Source of the DNA: an uncultured Bacteroidales bacterium
Lineage (GTDB): Bacteria > Bacteroidota > Bacteroidia > Bacteroidales > Paludibacteraceae
Assembly (NCBI GenBank): GCA_934725535.1
Contig: CAKVBV010000017.1
Coordinates: forward strand, 1-37,343
Direction: 5' to 3'
Length of the DNA: 37,343 bases
In this document: in pieces, positions 1-7,524 of the stretch
Position numbering within the stretch: the first letter of the stretch is position 1
Layout of the letters: the number at the start of each line of letters is the position of its first letter
Program-made: the position numbers and the translations under genes
Notes under the pieces: generated by a model
The model's input: the letters and a program-made list of their open reading frames with translations, nothing else
Told to the model about the DNA's origin: nothing
The model's database searches: none

Positions 1-2844
1 TTCACGCTCACGGTGAAGGATGGTTCGGTATTGGAAATCAGTTACATGGGCTACAAGTCGGTGGAGATGAAGGCTGCTGCCAACATGCGTGTGCAGTTGG
101 GCGAGGACACCGAGTTATTAGACGAGGTAGTGGTAGTGGGCTACGGCGTGGTGAAGAAGAACGACGCTACCGGTTCGGTAACCGCTATCAAACCCGATGA
201 CATGAACAAAGGCCTGACCACCACCGCCACCGATATGCTTTCGGGCAAGATTGCCGGTGTGAATGTAACGAGTAATGACGGTAAGCCCGGTGGCGGAGCC
301 ACTATCCGTATCCGTGGCGGCTCGTCATTGTCGGCAAGCAATGACCCGTTGATTGTCATAGACGGTTTGGCTATGGACAACAATGGTATCCCCGGAGCCT
401 CGAACCCATTGTCGATGGTTAACCCGAATGATATTGAGACCTTTACGGTGCTGAAAGACGCTTCTGCCACTGCTATCTATGGTAGCCGTGCCAGCAACGG
501 TGTCATAATCATCACGACAAAGAAAGGTAAAGCCAACCAGAAACTGAAGGTGACTTATGACGGCAACGTCAGTGCCAACATACTGACCAAGACCATGGCT
601 GTAATGACAGGTGATGAGTACCGTGCGTACATGAACAACGCATCAGACCTCGGTACTGCCAACACCGATTGGCAGCGTGAGATTTACCGCACGGGCATCT
701 CTACCGACCACACTATCAGTTTGATGGGTGGCACCAAACACATGCCCTATCGTGCATCGGTCGGCTACACGGATGCCAATGGTATCGTTAAGACCAGCAA
801 TATGCAGCGTGTGACGGCTTCGATGAATCTGTCGCCGTCATTCTTGGATAACCACTTGAGTTTCAATCTCAATGCCAAGGGTATGTACATCTACAACCGC
901 TATGCAGACGGAGGCGCAGTGGGTGCTGCTATTGCCTTTGACCCGACACGCACCGTGGAAGGTCCTTATGCAGAGTTCGGCAACTATTACCAAACGCCCA
1001 AGTCTGCCGCAGACCTGAAAGACCCATCATGGACGGTGATGAGCAATACCAATACGCCACAAAACCCCGTGGCACTGCTCAATAATAAGAACGACCGCGC
1101 CAACTCGGGGGTATTCGTGGGCAACTTGGAAGCCGACTATAAGATTCACGGCTTCGAAGACCTGCGCTTGCACGCCAATTTCGGTGCAGACTACTCGTAT
1201 GGCAAGCAATACACGACCATTCTGCCTACATCATATTCCGATAACTACTACGGCTATGACGGATACAATGAGAAGCACAAATACAACCTGCAGTTCAATG
1301 CGTATGCACAATACTATAAGGACTTCACAGAAGCACAACACTTTGATATTATGGCAGGTTATGAGTGGCAGCACTTCTACAACGATTCTTATGATGACAA
1401 GAGTGGTTTCATGGGCCCCGAAGCCTTTGCAGCACGCGATATGGAGCAACGCTACAATGTTTACCAACATACCTACAAGACCGAGAGTTATCTGGTTTCT
1501 TTCTTCGGACGTATTAACTGGATTGGTTGGAATCAAATTATGCTGACGGCTACCGTGCGTGGTGATGGTTCTTCCCGTTTCCACAAAGGCAATCAGTGGG
1601 GAGTATTCCCGTCTGTGGCATTGGGTTGGAAGATAAAGGAATCTTTCCTCAAAGACGTGAATTGGTTGGACGATTTGAAACTGCGTGCAGGCTATGGTAT
1701 CACAGGTCAGCAGAACTTGGACAGAGGTGATTATCCCGGCTTGGCGCTCTATGCTCCCAGCCAGCAACATGCAGACTATACGCTTGGTGAGATAGACCCG
1801 ACAACAGGTGAGTATATTTACCATCAATCAGTGCGTCCACAAGCATACAACCCTGATTTGACATGGGAAAAAACCACAACATACAATGCAGGTTTGGATT
1901 TCGCTTTCCTTAAGAACCGTATATCGGGTTCATTGGATTACTACTACCGTTATACTACAGACTTGATTGCCATGGTGGACGTACCACTGGGAACCAACTT
2001 TAAGAATCAGGTGATTTCCAACATCGGTTCTCTGTCCAACCAAGGTGTGGAGTTCATGCTCAATGGCGTATTGATTGACAACAAGCACCTCAAGTGGGAC
2101 ATGGGTGTGAATTTCACCTACAATGTAAACAAGATTGAGCATCTGACTTCGGGCGAAGGCGATGATTACTACGTAGCCACAGGTGGTGTAAGTTCGGGTA
2201 CCGGAAATACTATCCAGCGTCATCAGGAGGGATATGCAGCAAACACGTTTTTTGTATATGAGTCCTATATGACGGAAGACGGTGTGTTGGAAATCACCGA
2301 CCAGAACGACGATGGTGTCATCAATGACAAGGACTTGATTCCTTACCACAGTGCAGCACCTGATTTCCAGATTGGTTTCCAAACCAAGTGGCAGTTCTAT
2401 AACTTTGACCTCAGTTTCTCTCTGCGTTCCAATATAGGCAACTATGTATATAATGATGTTCTTGCCGGTAAAATGCAGAATATGAAGACATTGGCACGTG
2501 AAGGCGGTTACACCAATGTGCTACTTGCCGCACAAGAGCCTTATGAGGCAATTCTCAACAGCCAAACCGTGACTACCGACAATGCATGGCGTATGTCAGA
2601 GTTCGTGGAGAACGCATCATTCTTACGCTGCGACAACATCACACTGGGCTATACATTCAACAAGCCGAAAATCAAGGCTCGTATTTATGCTACAGTATCT
2701 AACCCGTTTGTTATCAGCAAGTATCGCGGTTTAGACCCAGAGGTGTACTACGCAACAAGTGCAACAGACACGCACTATGGCATTGACAACAACATCTATC
2801 CCCGCTCCATGGCAGCGACATTGGGTGTTAGCCTGCAATTCTAA
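1..2844 (+). CDS. susC: SusC/RagA-type TonB-dependent outer-membrane transporter (5' end missing)
   Basis: The reading frame is open from base 1, so the gene starts upstream of the window. The signal peptide and most of the N-terminal carboxypeptidase-regulatory-like beta-sandwich are missing; its tail is visible (LEISYMGYKSVEM). A TonB-box-like stretch EVVVVGYG follows, then the plug domain (LSGKIAGVNV, IRIRGGSSLS, PLIVIDG, ASATAIYGSRASNGVIIITT), then a roughly 750-residue beta-barrel ending in an aromatic residue (LGVSLQF), as barrel-assembly signals do. SusC proteins import oligosaccharides through the outer membrane using TonB energy and work with a SusD lid. SusD starts 21 bp downstream, which confirms the pairing. 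The roughly 947 visible residues fit the usual 1000-1100. Substrate cannot be read from sequence; the SusE/F-like partner suggests a glycan. Confidence 0.97.
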   Translation, partial: FTLTVKDGSVLEISYMGYKSVEMKAAANMRVQLGEDTELLDEVVVVGYGVVKKNDATGSVTAIKPDDMNKGLTTTATDMLSGKIAGVNVTSNDGKPGGGATIRIRGGSSLSASNDPLIVIDGLAMDNNGIPGASNPLSMVNPNDIETFTVLKDASATAIYGSRASNGVIIITTKKGKANQKLKVTYDGNVSANILTKTMAVMTGDEYRAYMNNASDLGTANTDWQREIYRTGISTDHTISLMGGTKHMPYRASVGYTDANGIVKTSNMQRVTASMNLSPSFLDNHLSFNLNAKGMYIYNRYADGGAVGAAIAFDPTRTVEGPYAEFGNYYQTPKSAADLKDPSWTVMSNTNTPQNPVALLNNKNDRANSGVFVGNLEADYKIHGFEDLRLHANFGADYSYGKQYTTILPTSYSDNYYGYDGYNEKHKYNLQFNAYAQYYKDFTEAQHFDIMAGYEWQHFYNDSYDDKSGFMGPEAFAARDMEQRYNVYQHTYKTESYLVSFFGRINWIGWNQIMLTATVRGDGSSRFHKGNQWGVFPSVALGWKIKESFLKDVNWLDDLKLRAGYGITGQQNLDRGDYPGLALYAPSQQHADYTLGEIDPTTGEYIYHQSVRPQAYNPDLTWEKTTTYNAGLDFAFLKNRISGSLDYYYRYTTDLIAMVDVPLGTNFKNQVISNIGSLSNQGVEFMLNGVLIDNKHLKWDMGVNFTYNVNKIEHLTSGEGDDYYVATGGVSSGTGNTIQRHQEGYAANTFFVYESYMTEDGVLEITDQNDDGVINDKDLIPYHSAAPDFQIGFQTKWQFYNFDLSFSLRSNIGNYVYNDVLAGKMQNMKTLAREGGYTNVLLAAQEPYEAILNSQTVTTDNAWRMSEFVENASFLRCDNITLGYTFNKPKIKARIYATVSNPFVISKYRGLDPEVYYATSATDTHYGIDNNIYPRSMAATLGVSLQF

Positions 2845-2865
2845 CCTGTTAACATAGAGAAAGAT

Positions 2866-4620
2866 ATGAAAAAGTTATATAAATATACTGTTGCAGCAGC
2901 ATTTACCTTGTTTGGTATGACTGCTTGTGTGCAAGACTTGAACGTAAATTCCATTGACCCCAACAATGTATCTGAAATCAATGTGGACCAATTGTTGGGT
3001 AAGATTTATGCCACTCTCGGAACCACAGGGCAGAAAGGTCCCGACGGTGAAGGGGATATTGAGGGGTTGGACGAGGGTACATCATCACTTTTCCGAATGA
3101 CATTTGAGTTGAATGAGTTTCCATCCGACCAAGTATATTGGATTTGGCCTGACGTAGGTGTGGATGATGTACGCAAGGCTACGTGGACTGCCGACAACTC
3201 ATTGGTACGCGGTGCTTACAGCCGCTATATCTTCGACATTACTCTCTGCAATTTCTATTTGGAGCAGTATGCAGACGTGGACGCCACCAAGACAGCGGAG
3301 GTGCGCTTTATTCGCGCGCTGAACTACTGGTATCTGTTGGATATGTTCGGCACCTGCCCATTCAATTTGCCTGCTGACGAGTTGAATAATTATGACAAGA
3401 AAGGCGAATTGACAGGCGACTACGATGAGTATCCTAAGCAAATTACGCGAAAGAATCTTTACGAATGGATTGAGAAAGAGTTGCTGGATATTGAGCCTCT
3501 TCTGACTGTTGACCGTAATGCATACTATTACCGCGTGGACAAAGTGGCGGCGCAAATGCTGTTGGCACGCCTATATTTGAATGCCGCAGTCTATACTGCT
3601 GACCCGCAACAGTACTATGACCCGGCCACAGGAACACCACAATGGGCTAAAGCTGCGTCTTATGCAGAGCAGGTGATGAGTGCCACGACATTGGCATCTA
3701 ACTATAAGTACCTATTTATGGGTGATAATGACAACTTGTCGGCTGTGAATGACGCTTACAAGGAGATTATTCTTCCTGTAGCACAAGACGGCGACCATAT
3801 ACAGAGTTGGGGAGGTTCGATGTTCCTCATCGCCGCATACTACTCGGATGGTCTTCCATCATGGGGTATCACAGATTCATGGAAGTGTATTCGTACACGC
3901 AAACAATTGGTTTCATTGTTCTTCCCTAATGCAAAGAATTGGCAGGTCGCATCAGAGGGGGATGACAACGAAGACCCATCCAAGTGGAAAACAACTAATG
4001 CGTCACTGATGGCTGCTATTGACAAATGCCCGAACCCGTTAGGAGAGGCTGAGCAACTGACCGCTTTGGCTAAAGATGACCGTGCCTTGTTCTGCAACTA
4101 CCGTGTATATAACGACACATCACTTATTATCTGCAACCTCAATCGTGAGAATAGTAAGGACAAGTTTTACTCAGGTTGGCTATGTACAAAATTCTCAAAT
4201 AATATGGCAGACCCCGCACGTAAGCCGAGCGACACCAGGCACCCCGATATGGATATCCCGTTGATGCGTGCCGCAGAAGCCTACCTGACGTATGCTGAGG
4301 CTCAATATCGTATGGGAGACAACGGCAAGGCACTTGCTGCGTTAAAGACCTTGCGAGACCGTTCGCATGCTACAGAACTGACTGCTATCGATGAGAATGT
4401 ACTCCGCGATGAATGGGGGCGTGAATTCTTCGGAGAAGGTCGTCGCCGTACAGATTTGGTGCGTTTAGGACAGTTCACCGGCAAATCATACGGCTGGGAG
4501 TGGAAAGCCGGCAACCAGTTCGGGCAAAAGGAAATAGAGACATTCCGTTCGGTATTCCCTATTCCTTTGTCTGATATAGTTGCTAATCCCAACTTGAAAC
4601 AATATACTGACAAGTATTAA
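2866..4620 (+). CDS. susD: SusD/RagB family outer-membrane lipoprotein
   Basis: 584 residues, typical for SusD. A lipoprotein signal peptide ends in GMTAC, so Cys21 is the expected lipidated residue. The protein has the TPR-rich N-terminal half (RFIRALNYWYLLDMFG) and the C-terminal SusD/RagB signature (EWGREFFGEGRRRTDLVRLG, then FPIPLSDIVANPNLKQ). SusD caps the SusC barrel on the cell surface and captures the ligand. The start is supported by its position 21 bp after susC and by the signal peptide beginning MKKLYKY. It is the second gene of a susC-susD-susE/F-like operon. Fold and partner are certain; the ligand is unknown. Confidence 0.97.
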   Translation: MKKLYKYTVAAAFTLFGMTACVQDLNVNSIDPNNVSEINVDQLLGKIYATLGTTGQKGPDGEGDIEGLDEGTSSLFRMTFELNEFPSDQVYWIWPDVGVDDVRKATWTADNSLVRGAYSRYIFDITLCNFYLEQYADVDATKTAEVRFIRALNYWYLLDMFGTCPFNLPADELNNYDKKGELTGDYDEYPKQITRKNLYEWIEKELLDIEPLLTVDRNAYYYRVDKVAAQMLLARLYLNAAVYTADPQQYYDPATGTPQWAKAASYAEQVMSATTLASNYKYLFMGDNDNLSAVNDAYKEIILPVAQDGDHIQSWGGSMFLIAAYYSDGLPSWGITDSWKCIRTRKQLVSLFFPNAKNWQVASEGDDNEDPSKWKTTNASLMAAIDKCPNPLGEAEQLTALAKDDRALFCNYRVYNDTSLIICNLNRENSKDKFYSGWLCTKFSNNMADPARKPSDTRHPDMDIPLMRAAEAYLTYAEAQYRMGDNGKALAALKTLRDRSHATELTAIDENVLRDEWGREFFGEGRRRTDLVRLGQFTGKSYGWEWKAGNQFGQKEIETFRSVFPIPLSDIVANPNLKQYTDKY

Positions 4621-4680
4621 TACGAAACAAAGACAAAGGTCTTATATAATAACAAATTAACTAAAACAAAAAAACAGATT

Positions 4681-5856
4681 ATGAAGAAGTTTTTAATGGC
4701 AGCTATGGCTGTCGCAACCATCGTTATGGTTGGTTGCAAACCCGAAAACAAGGCTGAATACCTCAGCAATCTTGACGGTTATTGGGTGTACGAGAATGCA
4801 ACTGCTACTCCTGCTAAAGTTGCATTGGAAGTTACAGGAAATGCTGTAGTATTGACAGTAGATGCCACCACCGAAGCAGGTACTTTGGCATACGAGGCTT
4901 CTACCGGTAAAGGTACTGTCACATGTGCAGATCCCGCACACAAAGAAACAATCGAAGTGGCTTCTATTGATGGTGACAAGAAGAACATTAACCTTACTAT
5001 CAAAGAGGACGGCACGGTTAAGTTCGAAGGGAAATTGGCTAAGAGCCAGAAATCCGAACAACCTCAAGGCGATATGCCCGAAGTAGCTGCTACCGAAGGT
5101 GCAGTAACCATTGTTTGGAATACTGTTGATTTCACTCCGTGCGCAGAGAACCAACTTGTGTTTGCCGGTGATTACAATGCTTATAATACCGATCCTGCCG
5201 CTATGGTACATTTCGAGGCTATTGAGGGTTATGATGGTTGGTGGAAAGCCGTTATTACTCCCGCAGACGCATCTGCATCACCTGTTCTTGCCGGTAAGCC
5301 TTGCGCCCTCTATATGGATGGCACATTCCCATCTTCTTGGGACCACCAGTGGATTAACGTTGACGATGACCACCAATGCACCATCCTCGCCGGTGAGGCA
5401 ACACTTGAGGTTGAATATGAGGTAGAGTCCAAGTTGGTTGTTGCCAACAACTCTTCTGTTATCTATGTTCGCTCGTATGGTTTCAAGACAGACCCCTGCC
5501 AAGAGCCAGAAAAATATGAAGTTACTTTCACCGTGACTGCTCCTGCAATGAATGATACCTGTATTGTTTATGCAGTAGGTGCTTTCAATAGTTGGACGGC
5601 AAATGCTACTCCTATGACGAAAGGTGCTGACGGTAAATGGACAGTTACTGTCAAAGATGTTGTCATGAAGGCTGAATACAAATATGTTGTAAACGGTTCT
5701 TGGGATTATGAAGAGTTGGTAGAAGCAGAAGACGGTGCAGAGTGCGCTAAAGGTTTGAGCGGTAACCGTTCTGTCAATGATGTTGATATGCAGGATGTAG
5801 TTGCTAACTTCAAGGGCATTACTATTGAGAAATGTGAAGATGCTCCTCAGGAATAA
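4681..5856 (+). CDS. SusE/SusF-like surface lipoprotein with two modules shared with the gene at 24673
   Basis: 391 residues with a lipoprotein signal peptide (VMVGC, Cys19). Residues about 25-125 form a small all-beta domain (NLDGYWVYEN, then TIKEDGTVKFEGKL). Residues about 138-272 and 278-383 are two further beta modules; the second carries YKYVVNGSWDYE, a pattern like starch-binding/CBM48-type E-set domains. Both modules recur in the same order in the secreted protein at 24673-26766. Position after susC and susD, 60 bp from susD, and a terminator at 5957 make it the third gene of the operon. By position it fits the SusE/SusF role of retaining glycan at the cell surface, although its sequence is not a textbook SusE. 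Glycan binding is inferred. Confidence 0.85.
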   Translation: MKKFLMAAMAVATIVMVGCKPENKAEYLSNLDGYWVYENATATPAKVALEVTGNAVVLTVDATTEAGTLAYEASTGKGTVTCADPAHKETIEVASIDGDKKNINLTIKEDGTVKFEGKLAKSQKSEQPQGDMPEVAATEGAVTIVWNTVDFTPCAENQLVFAGDYNAYNTDPAAMVHFEAIEGYDGWWKAVITPADASASPVLAGKPCALYMDGTFPSSWDHQWINVDDDHQCTILAGEATLEVEYEVESKLVVANNSSVIYVRSYGFKTDPCQEPEKYEVTFTVTAPAMNDTCIVYAVGAFNSWTANATPMTKGADGKWTVTVKDVVMKAEYKYVVNGSWDYEELVEAEDGAECAKGLSGNRSVNDVDMQDVVANFKGITIEKCEDAPQE

Positions 5857-5956
5857 ACAACGGATGTAGTGTGATAGAACCTAAATATGTTTGCCTATAG
5901 ATAGAAGCCTATGTAGGTCAGTATCTATGCAACACATAAATGTCTGTCAAATTTCC

Positions 5957-5991
5957 CGAGGCTGCCTATCAATTAGGCAGCCTCGTTTTTT
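5957..5991 (+). terminator. Rho-independent terminator of the susCDE-like operon
   Basis: Perfect 11-bp stem CGAGGCTGCCT / AGGCAGCCTCG around a 7-nt loop, followed by six T. It lies 100 bp after the lipoprotein stop codon. The same stem sequence recurs in hairpins at 6336 and 7245. Confidence 0.93.
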
Positions 5992-6026
5992 ATAGGCTCA
6001 TGTATTCGTCGAAAAATACATTGATA

Positions 6027-6058
6027 TTTGCAGGTCTGCATATTTTGTATTACCTTTG
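6027..6058 (+). promoter_or_regulatory. Bacteroides-type promoter for the small antitoxin-like gene
   Basis: TTTG at 6027-6030, 20 nt, then TACCTTTG at 6051-6058. Both boxes and the spacing match the Bacteroidota sigma-ABfr consensus exactly. Transcription should start near 6065, about 27 nt before the ATG at 6092. Confidence 0.85.
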
Positions 6059-6091
6059 CAGCATTATGTTTTAGTAATGGAGGACTTTATT

Positions 6092-6298
6092 ATGATGAAT
6101 CCTGTACAGATAGAATTGCTGAACGCTATGGCGGGGCTACATTCAGAAGAGGACTTACTGTCCTTGAAGCGCTTTTTGGTTGCGTTTTTTGCTCAACGTA
6201 TAGACGCGGGTATGGATGAGTTGTGGAAGACGGGGCAATGGAACGAACAGACACTGCAAGATTTGTCTCATGAGCATAACCGCACTCCGTACAAATGA
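6092..6298 (+). CDS. Small antitoxin-like protein, partner of a truncated PIN toxin
   Basis: 68 residues beginning MMNPVQIELLNAMAGLHSEE. The ATG at 6092 is preferred over upstream frames because a GGAGG sequence lies 8 nt before it and a consensus promoter ends at 6058. The stop overlaps the next ATG (ATGA, 6295-6298), an arrangement typical of toxin-antitoxin pairs. The downstream frame opens with the start of a PIN-domain protein and is cut off after about 12 residues. I recognise this as the small acidic partner that precedes PIN genes in Bacteroidales, but cannot assign a named antitoxin family. With its toxin broken it may be an orphan, or may act on related toxins. Confidence 0.7.
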   Translation: MMNPVQIELLNAMAGLHSEEDLLSLKRFLVAFFAQRIDAGMDELWKTGQWNEQTLQDLSHEHNRTPYK

Positions 6299-6438
6299 GA
6301 CGCATTGTACTTGACACAAATTGTTTGATACCTACCGAGGCTGCCCCATGGCAGCCTCGTTTTGTTTATACACCTAATGACCTTATTTTGACATACAGAG
6401 ACAATCTACGCAGTGCATTATCAATGCTTTTGTTATAA
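6295..6438 (+). pseudogene. Truncated PIN-domain toxin, copy 1
   Basis: The frame starts MRRIVLDTNCLI, the typical first strand of a PIN ribonuclease with its first catalytic Asp, and overlaps the preceding gene by ATGA. After residue 12 the sequence runs straight into a terminator hairpin (6336) and then an unrelated 35-residue tail. A PIN toxin needs about 130 residues with three or four acidic residues, so this is a dead 5' remnant. The identical breakpoint recurs at 7204. Confidence 0.8.
6336..6367 (+). terminator. Terminator hairpin at the PIN-toxin breakpoint, copy 1
   Basis: Perfect 10-bp stem CGAGGCTGCC / GGCAGCCTCG with loop CCAT, followed by TTTTGTTT. The stem is the same as in the operon terminator at 5957. 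Confidence 0.88.
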
Positions 6439-6451
6439 AATTCTGCCAATC

Positions 6452-6483
6452 CTTGCAAATCCCATTTTTTGGCACTATCTTTG
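6452..6483 (+). promoter_or_regulatory. Bacteroides-type promoter for the intact toxin-antitoxin pair
   Basis: CTTG at 6452-6455, 20 nt, then TATCTTTG at 6476-6483. It lies 37 bp before the antitoxin ATG at 6521, a normal 5' leader length. Confidence 0.8.
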
Positions 6484-6520
6484 CAGTCCAATAAATAAAC
6501 AAATAACTAACTTTATAGTT

Positions 6521-6715
6521 ATGGCGACAAAGAAGAAAAGTCCCGAACAACTTCATCGGGAGCAACTTGGGAAAGAGAGTATGGAACTTGTACTTAAACG
6601 CAGTGGGGTTCCTAAAAGTAAAATAGTTGAGAATGCTATGCACGCATTTTTTGTTAGGAATATAGATCTTCTGACTCCGGAAGAGCGTCGTAAGTACGCA
6701 AGTGTAATCTTATGA
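6521..6715 (+). CDS. Probable antitoxin of a PIN-domain toxin-antitoxin pair
   Basis: 64 residues, MATKKKSPEQLHREQLGKES and onward. The ATG at 6521 is chosen because the promoter -7 box ends at 6483; an upstream in-frame ATG would lie before the transcript start. The basic N-terminus and helical C-terminus (IVENAMHAFFVRNIDLLTPE) suit a small DNA-binding antitoxin, perhaps ribbon-helix-helix, but no diagnostic motif is clear. The stop overlaps the toxin start by ATGA (6712-6715), indicating translational coupling. It would neutralise the PIN protein and probably repress the promoter. Confidence 0.78.
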   Translation: MATKKKSPEQLHREQLGKESMELVLKRSGVPKSKIVENAMHAFFVRNIDLLTPEERRKYASVIL

Positions 6716-7152
6716 ACTCCGCGAACAAGAAATTCAGACGTATTTATATTGACACAAATGTGTTGATAGGTTATTTCCGTAATGTAAAGGCTGATGTCTT
6801 GGCTATGGAGTATATGTTCAAGTTGCGTGACTATGAGTTGTACACATCTACACTGGCTATTTCACAGACCATTTCAACATTGCAGGGAAAACGGAAAGAC
6901 AAAGCCTACCGACAAGAGATTATTGATTTTATCAAACGATTAACTCATAAGGTAAAACTCATCGGGTTTGCTTCTGGGGATATTGATGAGGCTCTTGCTA
7001 TGGATAACATCGATTTGGAAGATAATATCCAATTTGTGTTAGGACAAAAGATGAGTTGCTATACATATGTTACTAACAATATAAAGGACTTTCGATATAA
7101 CACGGTTGCTGTAGTAAAACCAGCGTATATACGTAGTATCACAAGTATCTAA
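6712..7152 (+). CDS. PIN-domain ribonuclease toxin
   Basis: 146 residues, full length for a PIN domain. The first strand IYIDTNVLIGYF carries the first catalytic Asp; NIDLEDNIQFVLGQ supplies the central acidic residues and YVTNNIKDF the last Asp. Where classical VapC proteins have Glu in helix 3, the equivalent here may be Gln (TSTLAISQTIS), as in some Bacteroidota PIN_3-like proteins, so catalytic competence needs testing. PIN toxins are Mg-dependent RNases that typically cut tRNA or rRNA when the antitoxin is lost. The gene overlaps its antitoxin by 4 bp. It is flanked by decayed copies of a different antitoxin/PIN module. Confidence 0.85.
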   Translation: MNSANKKFRRIYIDTNVLIGYFRNVKADVLAMEYMFKLRDYELYTSTLAISQTISTLQGKRKDKAYRQEIIDFIKRLTHKVKLIGFASGDIDEALAMDNIDLEDNIQFVLGQKMSCYTYVTNNIKDFRYNTVAVVKPAYIRSITSI

Positions 7153-7162
7153 CGGTTTGGTT

Positions 7163-7207
7163 ATGATGAATCCTGTGCAAACAGAATTACAGAATGCTTA
7201 CAAATGA
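7163..7207 (+). pseudogene. Internally deleted antitoxin remnant
   Basis: A 14-codon frame (MMNPVQTELQNAYK) joins the first 12 codons of the antitoxin at 6092 directly to its last two codons and stop. About 54 codons are missing. It keeps the ATGA overlap with the downstream truncated PIN frame. Confidence 0.75.
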
Positions 7208-7254
7208 GGCGCATTGTACTTGACACAAATTGTTTGATACCTACCGAGGCTGCC
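7200..7254 (+). repeat. 55-bp direct repeat bracketing the toxin-antitoxin pair (other copy 6291-6345)
   Basis: The two copies match at 54 of 55 bases, running from ACAAATGAG through the truncated PIN start to the left arm of the terminator. The intact toxin-antitoxin operon lies entirely between them, which points to a recent tandem duplication or cassette insertion. Confidence 0.9.
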
Positions 7255-7284
7255 ACACGGCAGTCTCGTCTCATTTGTTCGTAA
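7204..7284 (+). pseudogene. Truncated PIN-domain toxin, copy 2
   Basis: Opens with MRRIVLDTNCLI like the remnant at 6295 and breaks at the same codon into the same hairpin sequence, then stops after 26 residues. It cannot be an active PIN nuclease. Confidence 0.78.
7245..7275 (+). terminator. Degenerate terminator hairpin, copy 3
   Basis: CGAGGCTGCC / GGCAGTCTCG with loop ACAC and one G-T wobble. The T-run is broken (TCTCATTTG), so it is probably a weak terminator. It belongs to the same hairpin family as 5957 and 6336. Confidence 0.6.
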
Positions 7285-7417
7285 TGACTATGTTGAGGTT
7301 GCGAATCATACCTACGACAAATGGGTAGTTATACAATGGTCGTAAAACGGATACAATATGTATAATATGCTTATTACAAATTTGTTATAGACATGTTTTA
7401 TTAGACATGCATATCAT

Positions 7418-7465
7418 AAAACTCTGCTAAAGTTGGCAAAAAAACAGCATTTTTAGCAGAGTTTT
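7418..7465 (+). repeat. Hairpin element left of the ATPase gene (direct copy at 8929)
   Basis: An inverted repeat AACTCTGCTAAA / TTTAGCAGAGTT encloses GTTGGCAAAAAAACAGCAT and is followed by a T-run. A nearly identical copy follows the ATPase gene. The T-run supplies the TTTG of the ATPase promoter, so the element is both terminator-like and part of a promoter. Confidence 0.85.
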
Positions 7466-7497
7466 TTTGTGCGTATTATAGAAAAATTGTACCTTTG
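7466..7497 (+). promoter_or_regulatory. Bacteroides-type promoter for the ATPase_2/DUF234 gene
   Basis: TTTG at 7466-7469, 20 nt, then TACCTTTG at 7490-7497. The predicted start of transcription near 7504 rules out the in-frame upstream start and selects the ATG at 7525. Confidence 0.85.
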
Positions 7498-7524
7498 CAG
7501 GCGAATAAACTATACCATTGTGCT

